Assembly: GCF_036227565.1 (NCBI RefSeq)
Contig: NZ_CP109460.1
Location: forward strand, 3,782,001-3,846,000
Direction of reading: 5' to 3'
From: Streptomyces sp. NBC_01454
Lineage (GTDB): Bacteria > Actinomycetota > Actinomycetes > Streptomycetales > Streptomycetaceae
Length of the DNA: 64,000 nucleotides
Made by a program: the position numbers and the translations under genes. Every line of letters begins with the position of its first letter. Within the stretch, counting starts at the first letter, position 1. A model generated the notes under the pieces. That model did no database searches, was not told the origin of the DNA, and saw only the letters and a list, made by a program, of their open reading frames with translations. Below are positions 44,894 to 53,830 of the stretch, piece after piece.

Positions 44894-45145
44894 ATGGCAC
44901 AGGACGATGCCGTGATCGGCTGTACGGGAGTGCTGCTGATCGGCACTCGTGGAGCTGCCGGTCCCGGTGAGGTCCTGGTGCGGATCAGGGGCGGCACGGA
45001 GGCCTTTCTCGCCTGGTCCGCCGAGCCCCTTCCGGTAGGGGCCACCGTGCTCGTGATCGAGTCCCGTGGCAATCGCCAGGTCGACGTCATGGAGTGGGCG
45101 GATCCGTTGGACGCGTTGCCCGGCGATGCCGGCGACGCCGGTTGA
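44894..45145 (+). CDS. NfeD-like OB-fold small protein
   Basis: The 83-residue product (VIGCTGVLLIGTRGAAGPGEVLVRIRGGTEAFLAWSAEPLPVGATVLVIESRGNRQVDVMEW) looks like the C-terminal OB-fold of NfeD proteins, the usual partners of flotillins. It lacks the membrane segments of full NfeD. It stands 11 bases before the flotillin-like gene on the same strand, with GGGGGAGGG upstream of its ATG. Confidence 0.75.
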   Translation: MAQDDAVIGCTGVLLIGTRGAAGPGEVLVRIRGGTEAFLAWSAEPLPVGATVLVIESRGNRQVDVMEWADPLDALPGDAGDAG

Positions 45146-45156
45146 GGAGACGAAGG

Positions 45157-46317
45157 ATGTTCGGTTACCGCGTTCCTGCCCCCGATCAAGCGATGCTGAT
45201 CTCGGGAGGCAGGCGTGGACAGGGGGGCGCGCCGTTCCGAGTGGTCACCGGACACGGCAAATTCGTGCTGCCGGTCTTCCGCAAGGTCCGCTTTCTGACG
45301 CTGGCGATGTGCGAGGCGGAGGTCTCGGAGACCTGCGTGACCCGGCAGGGCATCGCGCTGACGGTGCGTGCCGTGATCGCGTTCAAGGTCGGCAACGACA
45401 CCGAGAGCGTGGTCAACGCCGGCCAGCGGTTCCTGTCCGACCAGGACCAGATGTCGGTCCTGACCGGCCGGATCTTCGCCGGTCATCTGCGGTCCATCAT
45501 CGGCTCGATGACGGTCGAGGAGATCGTCACCGAACGGCAGAAGCTGGCCACCGAGGTCCTGGAGACCTCCAAGACCGAGATGGCGAAGATCGGTCTGATC
45601 GTCGACTCGCTGCAGATCCAGTCGATCGACGACGGCGAGACCGGCTACATCGAGGCGATGTCCGCCCCGCACAAGGCGGCCATCCAGCGGCAGGCGCAGA
45701 TCGCCCAGGCGCAGGCCACCCAGGCCTCGGCCGAGGCGGAGCAGGAGGCCGTCCGTAATCAGGCGGAGTACTCCCGGCAGACCGCCGTGGTCCAGGCCGA
45801 GTACGCCGCCGAGGTGGACCGCGCCAAGGCCCGGTCCGCCCAGGCCGGCCCGCTGGCGCAGGCCCACGCCCAGCAGGAGGTCCTCGCCGCCCGGACCGAG
45901 CTGGCCGAGCGCGCGGCCCTGCTGCGTCAGCAGGAGCTGGTGGCCGAGGTCGTCAAGCCCGCCGAGGCGGAGGCCGAGCGCATCCGGCTGCTGGCCCTGG
46001 CCGAGGCCGAGCGGATGAAGATCCAGGCCGAGGCCGCCGCGTCGCACGACCGCGTGGCCCTGGACCGGATGCTCATCGACCAGCTCCCGCAGATCGTCAA
46101 GGAAGCCTCCGCGGGCCTGGCCAACGCCAACGTCAATGTCCTCAACGGCACCGACGGCCTCGGCGAGATCGCCGCGGGCCTGGTCGGCCAGGGTCTGACC
46201 ATCCTCGACTCGGTCCGCCGCAACCTCGGGGCCCCCGAGGGACCGGACCACACCGCCGGCCGCAACACCACCACCGGAACGGACAAGGGCCACAACGGCC
46301 GCGTCGAGATCGAGTGA
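45157..46317 (+). CDS. Flotillin-like SPFH/Band 7 protein
   Basis: The 386-residue protein has an N-terminal SPFH domain (VVTGHGKFVLPVFRKVRFLTLAMCEAEVSETCVTRQGIALTVRAVIAFKV). A long Ala/Glu/Gln-rich coiled coil follows (about 190-320, with repeated AQAQATQASAEAEQEAV-type heptads and the flotillin EAEAERIRLLALAEAERMKIQAEA). It probably organises membrane microdomains with the NfeD-like protein before it. Unlike classical flotillins it has no clear N-terminal membrane helix. Confidence 0.88.
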   Translation: MFGYRVPAPDQAMLISGGRRGQGGAPFRVVTGHGKFVLPVFRKVRFLTLAMCEAEVSETCVTRQGIALTVRAVIAFKVGNDTESVVNAGQRFLSDQDQMSVLTGRIFAGHLRSIIGSMTVEEIVTERQKLATEVLETSKTEMAKIGLIVDSLQIQSIDDGETGYIEAMSAPHKAAIQRQAQIAQAQATQASAEAEQEAVRNQAEYSRQTAVVQAEYAAEVDRAKARSAQAGPLAQAHAQQEVLAARTELAERAALLRQQELVAEVVKPAEAEAERIRLLALAEAERMKIQAEAAASHDRVALDRMLIDQLPQIVKEASAGLANANVNVLNGTDGLGEIAAGLVGQGLTILDSVRRNLGAPEGPDHTAGRNTTTGTDKGHNGRVEIE

Positions 46318-46325
46318 CACCGGAC

Positions 46326-46348
46326 GGGGTGGGGCCCTGCCCCACCCC
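46326..46348. terminator. Bidirectional terminator
   Basis: GGGGTGGGGC (46326-46335), loop CCT, and GCCCCACCCC (46339-46348) form a perfect stem between the convergent flotillin-like and MarR genes. Confidence 0.75.
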
Positions 46349-46350
46349 GC

Positions 46351-46824
46351 TCACGCCCGCCCGTGCTTCTCCCGGGCGTGCGCCACCAGATGATTGAGCA
46401 CGGCGACGGTGGTGGCGATGTCGGCGTCGTCGAAGCCGGCGAGGGCCTCGTGCAGACCGGCCTGGCTGGTCTTCTGCAGACGGTTGAGGATGGCCTTGCC
46501 GTGCGGGGTGATCGCCACCTTCCGGGCCCGGCGGTCGAGGGAGTCCGGGGTCCGGGCGACCAGGTCCTGGGATTCCAACTGGCCGATCTGGCGCGTGACA
46601 TGAGGCGGTTCGACCATCAGCAGGTCGGCCAGATCGCCGACCCGGCTGACGCCTCCGCTGTCCTCCAGGGCCATCAGCAGCCACAGATCGGACCGTGCCG
46701 CCGTGACCCCCGCCCGGGCGGCCTGGCGTTCGTGCGCCCGGGAGCGGGTGAGCAGATAGGACAGCGTGGCCAGCACTCTTTGCAGTGCGGCGGTGGGGTC
46801 CTGGTCTCTTCCGGGGTCCGGCAT
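46351..46824 (-). CDS. MarR family regulator
   Basis: The 157-residue protein has ARSDLWLLMALEDSGGVSRVGDLADLLMVEPPHVTRQIGQLESQDLVARTPDSLDRRARKVAITPHGKAIL, a MarR winged helix with the DRRxRxVxLT wing. It is divergent from the P450/ferredoxin genes, with a palindrome-rich interval between them, so the P450 is the likely target. Confidence 0.93.
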   Translation of the reverse strand: MPDPGRDQDPTAALQRVLATLSYLLTRSRAHERQAARAGVTAARSDLWLLMALEDSGGVSRVGDLADLLMVEPPHVTRQIGQLESQDLVARTPDSLDRRARKVAITPHGKAILNRLQKTSQAGLHEALAGFDDADIATTVAVLNHLVAHAREKHGRA

Positions 46825-46968
46825 GCAGGCACTTTAGCCGTCCGTGGAGGGCCGGAAACCCCGCTGCGCCGACCCTGTCCGGGCCGGGCCTCCGCTCGGT
46901 TTGAGCCAACCTCGTACGACTCGCGATCTCCCCTTCCCTCCCCCGTCCGCGGTGAGTTAGCGTTCCCT

Positions 46969-46997
46969 TAGTTGCTTAACTTAGGTAACTAGTTACC
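46969..46997. promoter_or_regulatory. Palindromic operator region upstream of the P450 gene
   Basis: GGTAACTAGTTACC (46984-46997) is a perfect 14-base palindrome, overlapped on its left by TAGTT/AACTA (46969-46991), in an A/T-rich interval between the MarR and P450 genes. It is a likely MarR operator and possibly part of the P450 promoter. Confidence 0.6.
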
Positions 46998-47082
46998 GGT
47001 CCGTCCGTCCCTTCAAGGAGTGGCGCCACCCGCACCGTTTGCCACGGCAGTGCCGTGTCCCGTACGTGGAAGGACCAGCCGT

Positions 47083-48321
47083 ATGACGACTGCAGAACGC
47101 ACCGAGACGGACCCCGGCACCGAGCCGGGCACGCGCCTCCCCTCACTCGGCATTCCGGCCGCACGGGCCGCCGGCTGCCCCTTCGACCCGGCACCCGGCG
47201 TCGAACGGGCCCTCCGGGAGGAGCCGGTCACCCGGGCGACACTGTGGGACGGGTCCTCCTGCTGGCTGGTGACCCGGCATCAGGACGTACGGCTGGTGCT
47301 CGGCGACCCGCGGTTCAGCGCCGATGCGACCCGCCCCGGGTTTCCGTTCCTCACCGCCGGCGGGCGGGAGATCATCGGCACCGACCCGACCTTCCTCCGC
47401 ATGGACGACCCCGGGCACGCACGGCTGCGCCGGATGCTCACCGCCGACTTCATGGTGAAGAAGATGGAGGCGATGCGCCCCGAGGTGCAGCGCCTGACCG
47501 ACGAGCTGCTGGACCGGATGACCGAGGGGCGCACCTCGGCGGACCTGGTGGCCGAATTCGCGCTGCCGCTGCCGTCGTTGGTGATCTGTCTGCTGCTCGG
47601 CGTCCCGTACGAGGACCATGAGTTCTTCCAGCAGCACAGCGGGGTGCTGCTCAACCTCCGGTCGACGCGCGAGGAGGTACGGGCCGCGCAGGACGAGCTG
47701 GTGGGGTATCTGGTCCGGCTCGCCGAGTCCAAGCGGGACCGGCCGGACGACGCCATCATCAGCCGGCTGGTCGCCCGCGGCGATCTGAACCCGGCGGAAA
47801 TCGCCGCCATGGGACGGCTGTTGCTGATCGCCGGCCATGAGACCACGGCCAACATGACCGCGCTGTCCACGCTCGCCCTGCTGCGCAACCCCGACCAGCT
47901 GGCCCGGCTGCGCGACGATCCCTCGCTGATCAAGGGCGCGGTGGAGGAGCTGCTGCGCTATCTGACGATCGTGCACAACGGCCTGCCCCGGGTCGCCACC
48001 GAGGACGTCCGCGTCGGTGACGTCACCATCCGGGCCGGCGAGGGCGTGGTGTGCACCCTCAACACCGCCAACCGCGACGAGGACACCTTCCCCGGGGCCG
48101 ACGGACTCGATGTCGGCCGCGACGCCCGACGCCATGTGGCCTTCGGCTTCGGCATCCACCAGTGCCTGGGCCAGCCCCTCGCCCGCGTGGAACTGCAGAT
48201 CGCCCTGGAGACGCTGCTGCGCCGGCTGCCGGGTCTCCGGCTCGGCATCCCCTTCGAGGACGTCCCGTTCCGTCACGACATGGGGATCTACGGGGTGCAT
48301 GCACTGCCCATCGCGTGGTGA
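47083..48321 (+). CDS. Cytochrome P450 (CYP105-like)
   Basis: The 412-residue monooxygenase has I-helix oxygen-binding AGHETTANM, ExxR in VEELLRY region, and heme-binding FGFGIHQCLGQPLARVEL with axial Cys361. The overall pattern (LPRVATEDVRVGDVTIRAGEGVV, FRHDMGIYGVHALPIAW) resembles the CYP105 family of broad-specificity Streptomyces P450s. The ferredoxin gene follows, giving its electron donor. Expression is likely under the divergent MarR regulator. Confidence 0.93.
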   Translation: MTTAERTETDPGTEPGTRLPSLGIPAARAAGCPFDPAPGVERALREEPVTRATLWDGSSCWLVTRHQDVRLVLGDPRFSADATRPGFPFLTAGGREIIGTDPTFLRMDDPGHARLRRMLTADFMVKKMEAMRPEVQRLTDELLDRMTEGRTSADLVAEFALPLPSLVICLLLGVPYEDHEFFQQHSGVLLNLRSTREEVRAAQDELVGYLVRLAESKRDRPDDAIISRLVARGDLNPAEIAAMGRLLLIAGHETTANMTALSTLALLRNPDQLARLRDDPSLIKGAVEELLRYLTIVHNGLPRVATEDVRVGDVTIRAGEGVVCTLNTANRDEDTFPGADGLDVGRDARRHVAFGFGIHQCLGQPLARVELQIALETLLRRLPGLRLGIPFEDVPFRHDMGIYGVHALPIAW

Positions 48322-48435
48322 ACCGCGCCGCCCCGCCGGCCGGAACCGACCCGCCCCTCCCGGCCATCTGTCCTCCCGTCACCACTCGTCCGCCCCGGCC
48401 CCAGGACAGCCGGGCAGTCCGACCAGGAGAGAACC

Positions 48436-48642
48436 ATGCGCGTGCTCATCGACCAGGACAAATGCTGCGGCGCCGGAAGCTGCGTGCTGTCCGCGCCCGA
48501 CGTCTTCGACCAGCGTGACGAGGACGGCATCGTCGTCCTGCTGAACGCCGAACCGCCCGCCGCACTGCACGAAGCGGTCGAGGAAGCGGCGGCGATCTGC
48601 CCGGCCGCCGCGATCTCGGTGGAGCAGACCGAGCGGGTCTGA
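48436..48642 (+). CDS. 3Fe-4S ferredoxin partner of the P450
   Basis: This 68-residue ferredoxin has cluster ligands in the pattern C10/C11-GAGSC ... CPAAAI (CCGAGSCVLSAPDVF, later ICPAAAI), with the middle ligand position replaced as in 3Fe-4S Streptomyces ferredoxins such as SuaB/SoyB. It is 114 bases downstream of the P450 with its own GGAGAG site, and is followed by a terminator. Confidence 0.93.
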   Translation: MRVLIDQDKCCGAGSCVLSAPDVFDQRDEDGIVVLLNAEPPAALHEAVEEAAAICPAAAISVEQTERV

Positions 48643-48659
48643 TGCTCCCCGCCGGATGC

Positions 48660-48689
48660 GCGGGCGGGCCGGTGCGCGGGCCCGCCCGC
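48660..48689 (+). terminator. Terminator after the ferredoxin gene
   Basis: GCGGGCGGGCC (48660-48670) pairs perfectly with GGCCCGCCCGC (48679-48689) around an 8-base loop, 17 bases after the ferredoxin stop. Confidence 0.8.
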
Positions 48690-48731
48690 GGTCCGCGCTC
48701 CGGTCGGCGGTGCGCGGCCCGCGGGCGCGGC

Positions 48732-49163
48732 CTACGGCCGCGGCACCAGCCCGTCCTCGACCAGTCCGGCCAGCACCGCCTCGCCCAGTGCCTGCACCGC
48801 GGACTGCGGCCGCACCATCACCGTGAACTCCTTGATCCGGCCCGCCTCGTCGAACTGCAGCAGATCGATGCCGTGGATCTGCTTGCCGCGCACGGTGGCC
48901 CGGAAGACCAGGATCGTCGACTCGGCGGAGCCGCCGTCCGCGCCCGCCGCCGTCTGGGCGCTGCCCGCCAGCTCGCCGACGTAGTGGAAGTCCTCGAAGG
49001 TGCGCAGCAGCACCCCGAACAGCCCGAGCACCATCGGCCGTCCCTCGAACGGGGTGAACTTCACCGGGCTGTAGAGGCGGACGTCCTCGGTGAACAGCTC
49101 GTCCAGCGCGCCCAGTTCCCGTGCCTGAACCGCCGCCTTGAAGCGGTCCGCGGTCGTCCCCAT
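48732..49163 (-). CDS. NTF2-like protein
   Basis: The 143-residue NTF2-fold protein: FKAAVQARELGALDELFTEDVRLYSPVKFTPFEGRPMVLGLFGVLLRTFEDFHYVGEL, then STILVFRATVRGKQIHGIDLLQFDEAGRIKEFTVMVRP. Start ATG 49161-49163. It is divergent from a PadR gene and probably controlled by it. The reaction or ligand is unknown. Confidence 0.88.
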   Translation of the reverse strand: MGTTADRFKAAVQARELGALDELFTEDVRLYSPVKFTPFEGRPMVLGLFGVLLRTFEDFHYVGELAGSAQTAAGADGGSAESTILVFRATVRGKQIHGIDLLQFDEAGRIKEFTVMVRPQSAVQALGEAVLAGLVEDGLVPRP

Positions 49164-49240
49164 GAGCTTCCTCCTCGCCTCGGCCGGGCAGCGAACCGGC
49201 CGGGACCGGATGTGGTCCCGGCGCCTCGGCCCTGCGCTCC

Positions 49241-49256
49241 CATAGTCACGACTATG
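49241..49256. promoter_or_regulatory. PadR operator candidate
   Basis: CATAGTC-AC-GACTATG is a 16-base palindrome between the divergent NTF2-like and PadR genes; related half-sites (AGTCATA, GAGTATG) follow to 49278. Confidence 0.6.
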
Positions 49257-49297
49257 ATTAGTCATATTCTTGAGTATGGGAAGGGGTGGCCGGGGAG

Positions 49298-49867
49298 ATG
49301 GCTCTCAAGCACGCGGTGCTGGCGGCGCTGCTCGACGGCGAGTACAGCGGCTATCAGCTGGCCAAGGCGTTCGACGTCGGCCTCGCCAACTTCTGGCACG
49401 CCCTGCCGCAGCAGCTCTACGCGGAGCTGACCAGGCTGGAGGCGGAGGGGCTGGTCGCCGGGCGTCAGGTGGTCCAGGAAACCCGGCCCAACAAGCGGCT
49501 GTTCCAGGTCACCGACGAGGGCCTGGCCGAGCTGGAGCGGTTCGCGGCGGCCGCGTCCCGGCCGTCCTTCATCCGCGACGATCTGCTGGTCAAGGTGCAG
49601 GCCGTGGACCACATCGACGCCGCACCCGTGATCGGGCAGCTCACCGAGCGGGCCCGGATGGCCGCCGCCAAGGTCGAGATCTTCGAGCAGCTGCTGACCC
49701 GGCTGCGCGGCGGCGCGGACGAGGCGGAGTTCCTGGCCCACGGGGCGCGGATCGGCCCGTATCTGACCTGCCTGCGCGGCCTGGGCTTCGAGCGTCAGAC
49801 CCGCGACTGGTGCGAGCGGATCGCCGGCGTCCTGCGGGCGCGCAGCGGCGCACCACACCGCCCCTGA
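49298..49867 (+). CDS. PadR family regulator
   Basis: The 189-residue protein has an N-terminal winged helix (LKHAVLAALLDGEYSGYQLAKAFDVGLANFWHALPQQLYAELTRLEAEGLVAGRQVVQETRPNKRLFQVTDEGLAELERF) and a C-terminal helical Vir_act_alpha-type domain. The start at ATG 49298 fits the family; a GTG four codons upstream is also possible. It is a repressor of itself and/or the divergent NTF2-like gene. Confidence 0.9.
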   Translation: MALKHAVLAALLDGEYSGYQLAKAFDVGLANFWHALPQQLYAELTRLEAEGLVAGRQVVQETRPNKRLFQVTDEGLAELERFAAAASRPSFIRDDLLVKVQAVDHIDAAPVIGQLTERARMAAAKVEIFEQLLTRLRGGADEAEFLAHGARIGPYLTCLRGLGFERQTRDWCERIAGVLRARSGAPHRP

Positions 49868-50043
49868 AGGCCCGGCGAGCCTCGGCCGGGATCCCGGGGA
49901 GGGCCCGCCACCGGGATCCCGGCCGATCCGAACAACAACCGAGCGAGCGTCCCGCCGGAACTCCTTCGTGTGACAACGGACATCACGGGTCGTATGCCTG
50001 GGCACCACACATTCCGCACGGAAACGGAATGAAAGGACCTCCC

Positions 50044-50391
50044 ATGCGTCTTCGTCACACCGCCGCCACCGCCGTCAGCGCCCTCGCCCTGGCACTGGCC
50101 CTGCCGGCCTCCTCGGCCGGCGCGTCCACCGGCCCCTTCACCTACGTGTACAACGACGGGGACGGCACCCCGCGCGTGAGCCTGCTGTCCGATCCGCCGA
50201 GCCGGGCCTGTCTCGCGCTGCCCGAAGTGACCGATCCGAACGTCCTGCCCGCGCACTCCCCGAAGAACTACACCTCGTCCGTCGCCACCGTCTTCACCGG
50301 CCCCGACTGCACCGGGAATTACTACACGCTCCGGCCCAACGGCGGTCGCGCCTCCGAGCTGCTGAAGCTCCGCTCGGTGGTCTTCTCCTGA
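50044..50391 (+). CDS. Small secreted protein
   Basis: The 115-residue product has a signal peptide (MRLRHTAATAVSALALALALPASSAGA). The mature domain of about 85 residues has two Cys (SRACLALPEV and [11 protein letters not shown]) and ends [10 protein letters not shown]. The Cys arrangement and the last strand resemble the folded part of the secreted protein at 29201-29866. Good ribosome-binding site (GAAAGGA). It is extracellular; function unknown. Its 3' end overlaps the convergent XRE gene by 70 bases. Confidence 0.8.
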   Translation: MRLRHTAATAVSALALALALPASSAGASTGPFTYVYNDGDGTPRVSLLSDPPSRACLALPEVTDPNVLPAHSPKNYTSSVATVFTGPDCTGNYYTLRPNGGRASELLKLRSVVFS

Positions 50392-51263
50392 GCCGACGCC
50401 AGCAGCCGGAGCCCCTCGGCCGACCGCGACCCCGGTTCCGCGTGGTAGGTGATCACCTGCTGGCCGGGGTCGGCGGGCAGCGTCAGGGTCTCGTACGCCA
50501 GGGTGAGCCGGCCGGCCAGCGGATGGCGCAGGACCTTGACGCCGAAGCCCTTGTCCTGCACCTCGTGCGCGGCCCACAGCAGCCGGAACTCCGGGCTCTT
50601 GAGGGAGAGTTGGCCGATCAGCGCGGCCAGCGCGGGATCGTCCGGGTGGCGGCCCGCATCGCGCCGCAGAAAGCCGACCACATCGGCGGCCTTGGCGTCC
50701 CAGTTCTCGTACAGCGCCCGCGCCGCCGGGTCCAGGAACACATGCCAGGCCAGATTGCACTCCTCGCGCGGCAGCGCGGCGAGGTCACCGAGCAGGACGC
50801 GGGCGAGCCGGTTCCAGCCGAGGATGTCCAGCCGCCGCCCGATGACGTAGGCGGGGACCTGCTCCATCGCGTCGATCAGCTGCTGCAGCGCGGGGCGGAC
50901 CCGCTGCGGCCGGGCGGCCGGGCGGATCCGCCGGGAGACCGGGCGGGCGAGATGGGTGAGGTGGTCGCGCTCGGCGGGGGTCAGCCGCAGGGCGTCGCCG
51001 AGGGCGTCCAGCACCGCGGACGAGACATTGTGGCCGCGGCCCTGTTCGAGGCGGATGTAGTACGCGACACTCATCCCGGCCAGCTGCGCCAGCTCCTCGC
51101 GGCGCAGCCCCGGCACCCGGCGCAGCCCGCCGTGCTCCGGCAGTCCGACGTCCCGCGGCCGCAGCCGGGCCCGCCGGGAGCGCAGGAACTCGCCGAGTCC
51201 GGTGCGCGGATCCGGCGCCGCGGGCGGCTGGGTGGTTCCGTCAGTAGTAGGCACGCCATGCAT
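50322..51263 (-). CDS. XRE-family regulator with MmyB-like ligand domain
   Basis: The 313-residue protein has an N-terminal Xre HTH ([51 protein letters not shown]) and a MmyB-like PAS-type C-terminal domain ([51 protein letters not shown] ... [33 protein letters not shown]). Start ATG 51261-51263. It is divergent from a zinc alcohol dehydrogenase gene 52 bases away, a very common pairing in Streptomyces. The long convergent overlap with the secreted protein gene is unusual. Confidence 0.93.
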   Translation of the reverse strand: MHGVPTTDGTTQPPAAPDPRTGLGEFLRSRRARLRPRDVGLPEHGGLRRVPGLRREELAQLAGMSVAYYIRLEQGRGHNVSSAVLDALGDALRLTPAERDHLTHLARPVSRRIRPAARPQRVRPALQQLIDAMEQVPAYVIGRRLDILGWNRLARVLLGDLAALPREECNLAWHVFLDPAARALYENWDAKAADVVGFLRRDAGRHPDDPALAALIGQLSLKSPEFRLLWAAHEVQDKGFGVKVLRHPLAGRLTLAYETLTLPADPGQQVITYHAEPGSRSAEGLRLLASAQEKTTERSFSSSEARPPLGRSV

Positions 51264-51315
51264 AGGTTCAAGGGTGCACTGGTTCCACCAAGCGGAGCGA
51301 CGCATTCTCGGTGGC

Positions 51316-52380
51316 ATGACCCACACCTCTGTCGCTGCTGTCTCGGCGTATGCCGCCCCCGCCCCGAAGGCCCCGCTGGAGCGGATCACGATTCCGCGCC
51401 GCGAGCTGGGTGCCCACGACATCCTCATCGACATCAAGTACGCCGGAATCTGCCACTCCGACATCCACACCGTGCGCGCCGAGTGGGGCGACGGCGGGAA
51501 CTTCCCGATCGTCCCCGGCCATGAGATCGCCGGTGTGGTCGCCGAGGTCGGCGCCGAGGTCACCCGCTACCGGCAGGGCGACCGGGTCGGCGTCGGCTGC
51601 TTCGTCGACTCCTGCCGCGAGTGCGAGAACTGCCGCGCCGGACTGCAGCAGTACTGCACCGGCGAGCTCGGCAATGTCGGCACGTACAACGCGACCGGCC
51701 GGGACGGCGAGCCCACCTACGGCGGCTACTCCACCCACCTCGTGATCGACGAGAACTACGCACTGCGCATACCCGAGAGCATTCCGCTGGACGCCGCCGC
51801 CCCGCTGCTGTGCGCCGGGATCACCCTCTACTCGCCGCTCGCCCACTGGAAGGCCGGCCCCGGCCGCAAGGTCGCCGTCGTCGGTCTGGGCGGTCTCGGC
51901 CACATGGGCGTGAAGATCGCGCATGCGATGGGCGCGGAGGTCACCGTGCTGAGCCAGTCGCTGCGCAAGAAGGACGACGGGCTGCGGCTGGGCGCCGACC
52001 ACTACTACGCGACGTCCGACCCGGCCACGTTCGAGCAGCTGGCCGGCACCTTCGATCTCATCGTCAACACCGTCTCGGCCAACCTCGACCTGAACGCCTA
52101 CCTCGGACTGCTGCGCACCGACGGCACCCTGGTGCAGCTCGGCGCCCCGGAGAGCCCGCTGCCGGTCGCGCCGTTCGCCCTGATCCCGCAGCGCAAGTCG
52201 ATCGCCGGCTCGATGATCGGCGGCATCCCCGAGACCCAGGAGATGCTCGACTTCTGCGGTGAGCACGGGCTGACCGCCGACATCGAGGTGATCAGCGCGG
52301 ACCGGATCAACGAGGCCTACGAGCGGGTGCTGGCCAGCGATGTCCGCTACCGCTTCGTGATCGACGCGTCCACGATCTGA
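51316..52380 (+). CDS. NAD(P)-dependent zinc alcohol dehydrogenase (cinnamyl-alcohol type)
   Basis: The 354-residue medium-chain dehydrogenase has catalytic zinc ligands in GICHSDIH and GHEIAGVV, a structural zinc lobe [15 protein letters not shown], and cofactor motif [15 protein letters not shown]. It is of the YahK/AdhC/CAD type ([47 protein letters not shown]). It probably reduces aldehydes. It is controlled by the divergent MmyB-like regulator by inference, and followed by a very strong terminator. Confidence 0.94.
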   Translation: MTHTSVAAVSAYAAPAPKAPLERITIPRRELGAHDILIDIKYAGICHSDIHTVRAEWGDGGNFPIVPGHEIAGVVAEVGAEVTRYRQGDRVGVGCFVDSCRECENCRAGLQQYCTGELGNVGTYNATGRDGEPTYGGYSTHLVIDENYALRIPESIPLDAAAPLLCAGITLYSPLAHWKAGPGRKVAVVGLGGLGHMGVKIAHAMGAEVTVLSQSLRKKDDGLRLGADHYYATSDPATFEQLAGTFDLIVNTVSANLDLNAYLGLLRTDGTLVQLGAPESPLPVAPFALIPQRKSIAGSMIGGIPETQEMLDFCGEHGLTADIEVISADRINEAYERVLASDVRYRFVIDASTI

Positions 52381-52401
52381 GCACCCACCTCACTGGACGA
52401 C

Positions 52402-52444
52402 CCCCCTTGTACGGCCCCGCCCGGGGCGGGGCCGTACAAGGGGG
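52402..52444 (+). terminator. Strong terminator after the alcohol dehydrogenase gene
   Basis: CCCCCTTGTACGGCCCCGC (52402-52420) pairs with GCGGGGCCGTACAAGGGGG (52426-52444) with a tiny loop, a stem of about 19-20 base pairs starting 22 bases after the stop. A partial second copy of the right arm (CGGGCGGGGCCGTACGA) follows near 52453. Confidence 0.85.
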
Positions 52445-52581
52445 TCCGTCCCGGGCGGGGCCGTACGACAGCCGGGAAGTTTTTCCGCCGCCCTCGGCAA
52501 CCCCGGCCCCGGCCGCACGTCGTCACGGGTGAGGGCGCCTCCCCGGGCGCCACCCCGTCGACGAACGTGGAGCAGCCGACC

Positions 52582-53091
52582 GTGAAGTCCCTCCGTACCC
52601 CCCGCACCGCCGCCGGTTCCCGGCCGTCCGCCGTCCGCCCCCTGCCCCGCGGCGCGGCCGGCGCCGGACTGCTCGCGGCGCTCGCGCTGGCCACGCTGTC
52701 GGCGGCCGCCCCCGCGCACGCCGACGCGCCGCAGCCGCGGCCCTCGTACGCCGGCCAGGCGTCCGCGTCGCCCACCCCGCCGCCGGGCGGGAACAGCGCG
52801 ACGCCTTCCCCGGCCACCAGCGCCACCCCCGGCGCCACCGCACCCCCGCGGCCCAGCGCCTCCCCCACCTCCCCGGGCCCGCGGCCGACCAGCACCGAGG
52901 CCCACCCCGGCACCCCGACCGCCCCGCCCACCCCCGCCGCTTCCGCCCCCGCCCAGGGCGGCGGCAAGGACCGCGAACTCGCCCGCACCGGGGCCTCGTC
53001 CACCACCACCATGGCGCTCGGCGGCACCGCCGCCGCCCTGATCGCCGCGGGCGGCGGCACCGTCTACGCGCTCCATCGCCGGCGCGGCTGA
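52582..53091 (+). CDS. Cell-wall-anchored protein with LAXTG sortase signal
   Basis: The 169-residue surface protein has a signal sequence (GAAGAGLLAALALATLSAAAPAHA), a Pro/Thr/Ser/Ala-rich stalk, then the sorting signal LARTG at about residue 136. A hydrophobic helix (MALGGTAAALIAAGGGTVYAL) and an RRRG end follow. LAXTG is the signal of class E sortases of Actinobacteria. The start is the GTG at 52582 with GGAG upstream; an in-frame GTG at 52567 is possible. An ECF sigma factor gene follows. Confidence 0.82.
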   Translation: MKSLRTPRTAAGSRPSAVRPLPRGAAGAGLLAALALATLSAAAPAHADAPQPRPSYAGQASASPTPPPGGNSATPSPATSATPGATAPPRPSASPTSPGPRPTSTEAHPGTPTAPPTPAASAPAQGGGKDRELARTGASSTTTMALGGTAAALIAAGGGTVYALHRRRG

Positions 53092-53125
53092 ACCCCGTGC
53101 CCGGCCGCCGCGTCCCGAGGAAGTG

Positions 53126-53830
53126 ATGGAGTTCTCCGCCGGTCCGCACCTCGCCCCGGTACGGTTCGCCGTGCCGGGGCCCCGGCCTGCCCTGTGGCGG
53201 TGGCTGCTGCGCACCGTCCGCCCGGCGGCCGCCCACCGCGACACCCCGCACGCCGGACGCCCGCCCGGGTGCGCGGCGGACGGCGAACTGCCCGGCGGCG
53301 GCGTCCGGTTGTCGGGCGGCACCACCACCGTGCCGCCCGACCCGCCGCCGACGATCAGCGAGCTGTACCACGCCCACCGGCTGACCATGGTCCGGCTGGC
53401 CGTGCTGCTCGTGGACGACCGGGCCACCGCGGAGGACGTCGTCCAGGACGCGTTCGCCGCGCTCTACAAGCGCCACGGCGAACAGCTCGGCGAGGTCGAC
53501 AACGCCCTCGCCTATCTGCGCACCGCGGTCGTCAACGCCGCCCGCTCCGTACTTCGGCGCCGGCGCACCGCGCGCAACTACACCCCGCCGTACGAGGCCG
53601 ACGCCCCGTCCGCCGAGGAGCGCATCGTGCTGGACGAGGAGCACCGGGAGGTGTTCGCCGCGCTGAGCGGACTGACCGCCCGCCGCCGGGAGGTCCTCGT
53701 CCTGCGCTACTGGGGCGAGCTGACGGAGGCGCAGATCGCGGCGACGCTGGGCATCAGCCGCGGCTCGGTGAAGTCCCTCGCCAGCCGCGCTCTGGACTCG
53801 CTGGAGAAGATCTTGGAGGCGCGGTCATGA
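53126..53830 (+). CDS. ECF-type RNA polymerase sigma factor (SigE-like)
   Basis: The 234-residue sigma factor has a low-complexity N terminus of about 70 residues. Region 2 follows (TISELYHAHRLTMVRLAVLLVDDRATAEDVVQDAFAALYKRH) and region 4 (LTARRREVLVLRYWGELTEAQIAATLGISRGSVKSLASRALDSLEKILE). The start is ATG 53126 (GTG 53123 alternative). It is coupled by 4 bases to a membrane protein gene that may act as its anti-sigma factor. Confidence 0.92.
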   Translation: MEFSAGPHLAPVRFAVPGPRPALWRWLLRTVRPAAAHRDTPHAGRPPGCAADGELPGGGVRLSGGTTTVPPDPPPTISELYHAHRLTMVRLAVLLVDDRATAEDVVQDAFAALYKRHGEQLGEVDNALAYLRTAVVNAARSVLRRRRTARNYTPPYEADAPSAEERIVLDEEHREVFAALSGLTARRREVLVLRYWGELTEAQIAATLGISRGSVKSLASRALDSLEKILEARS

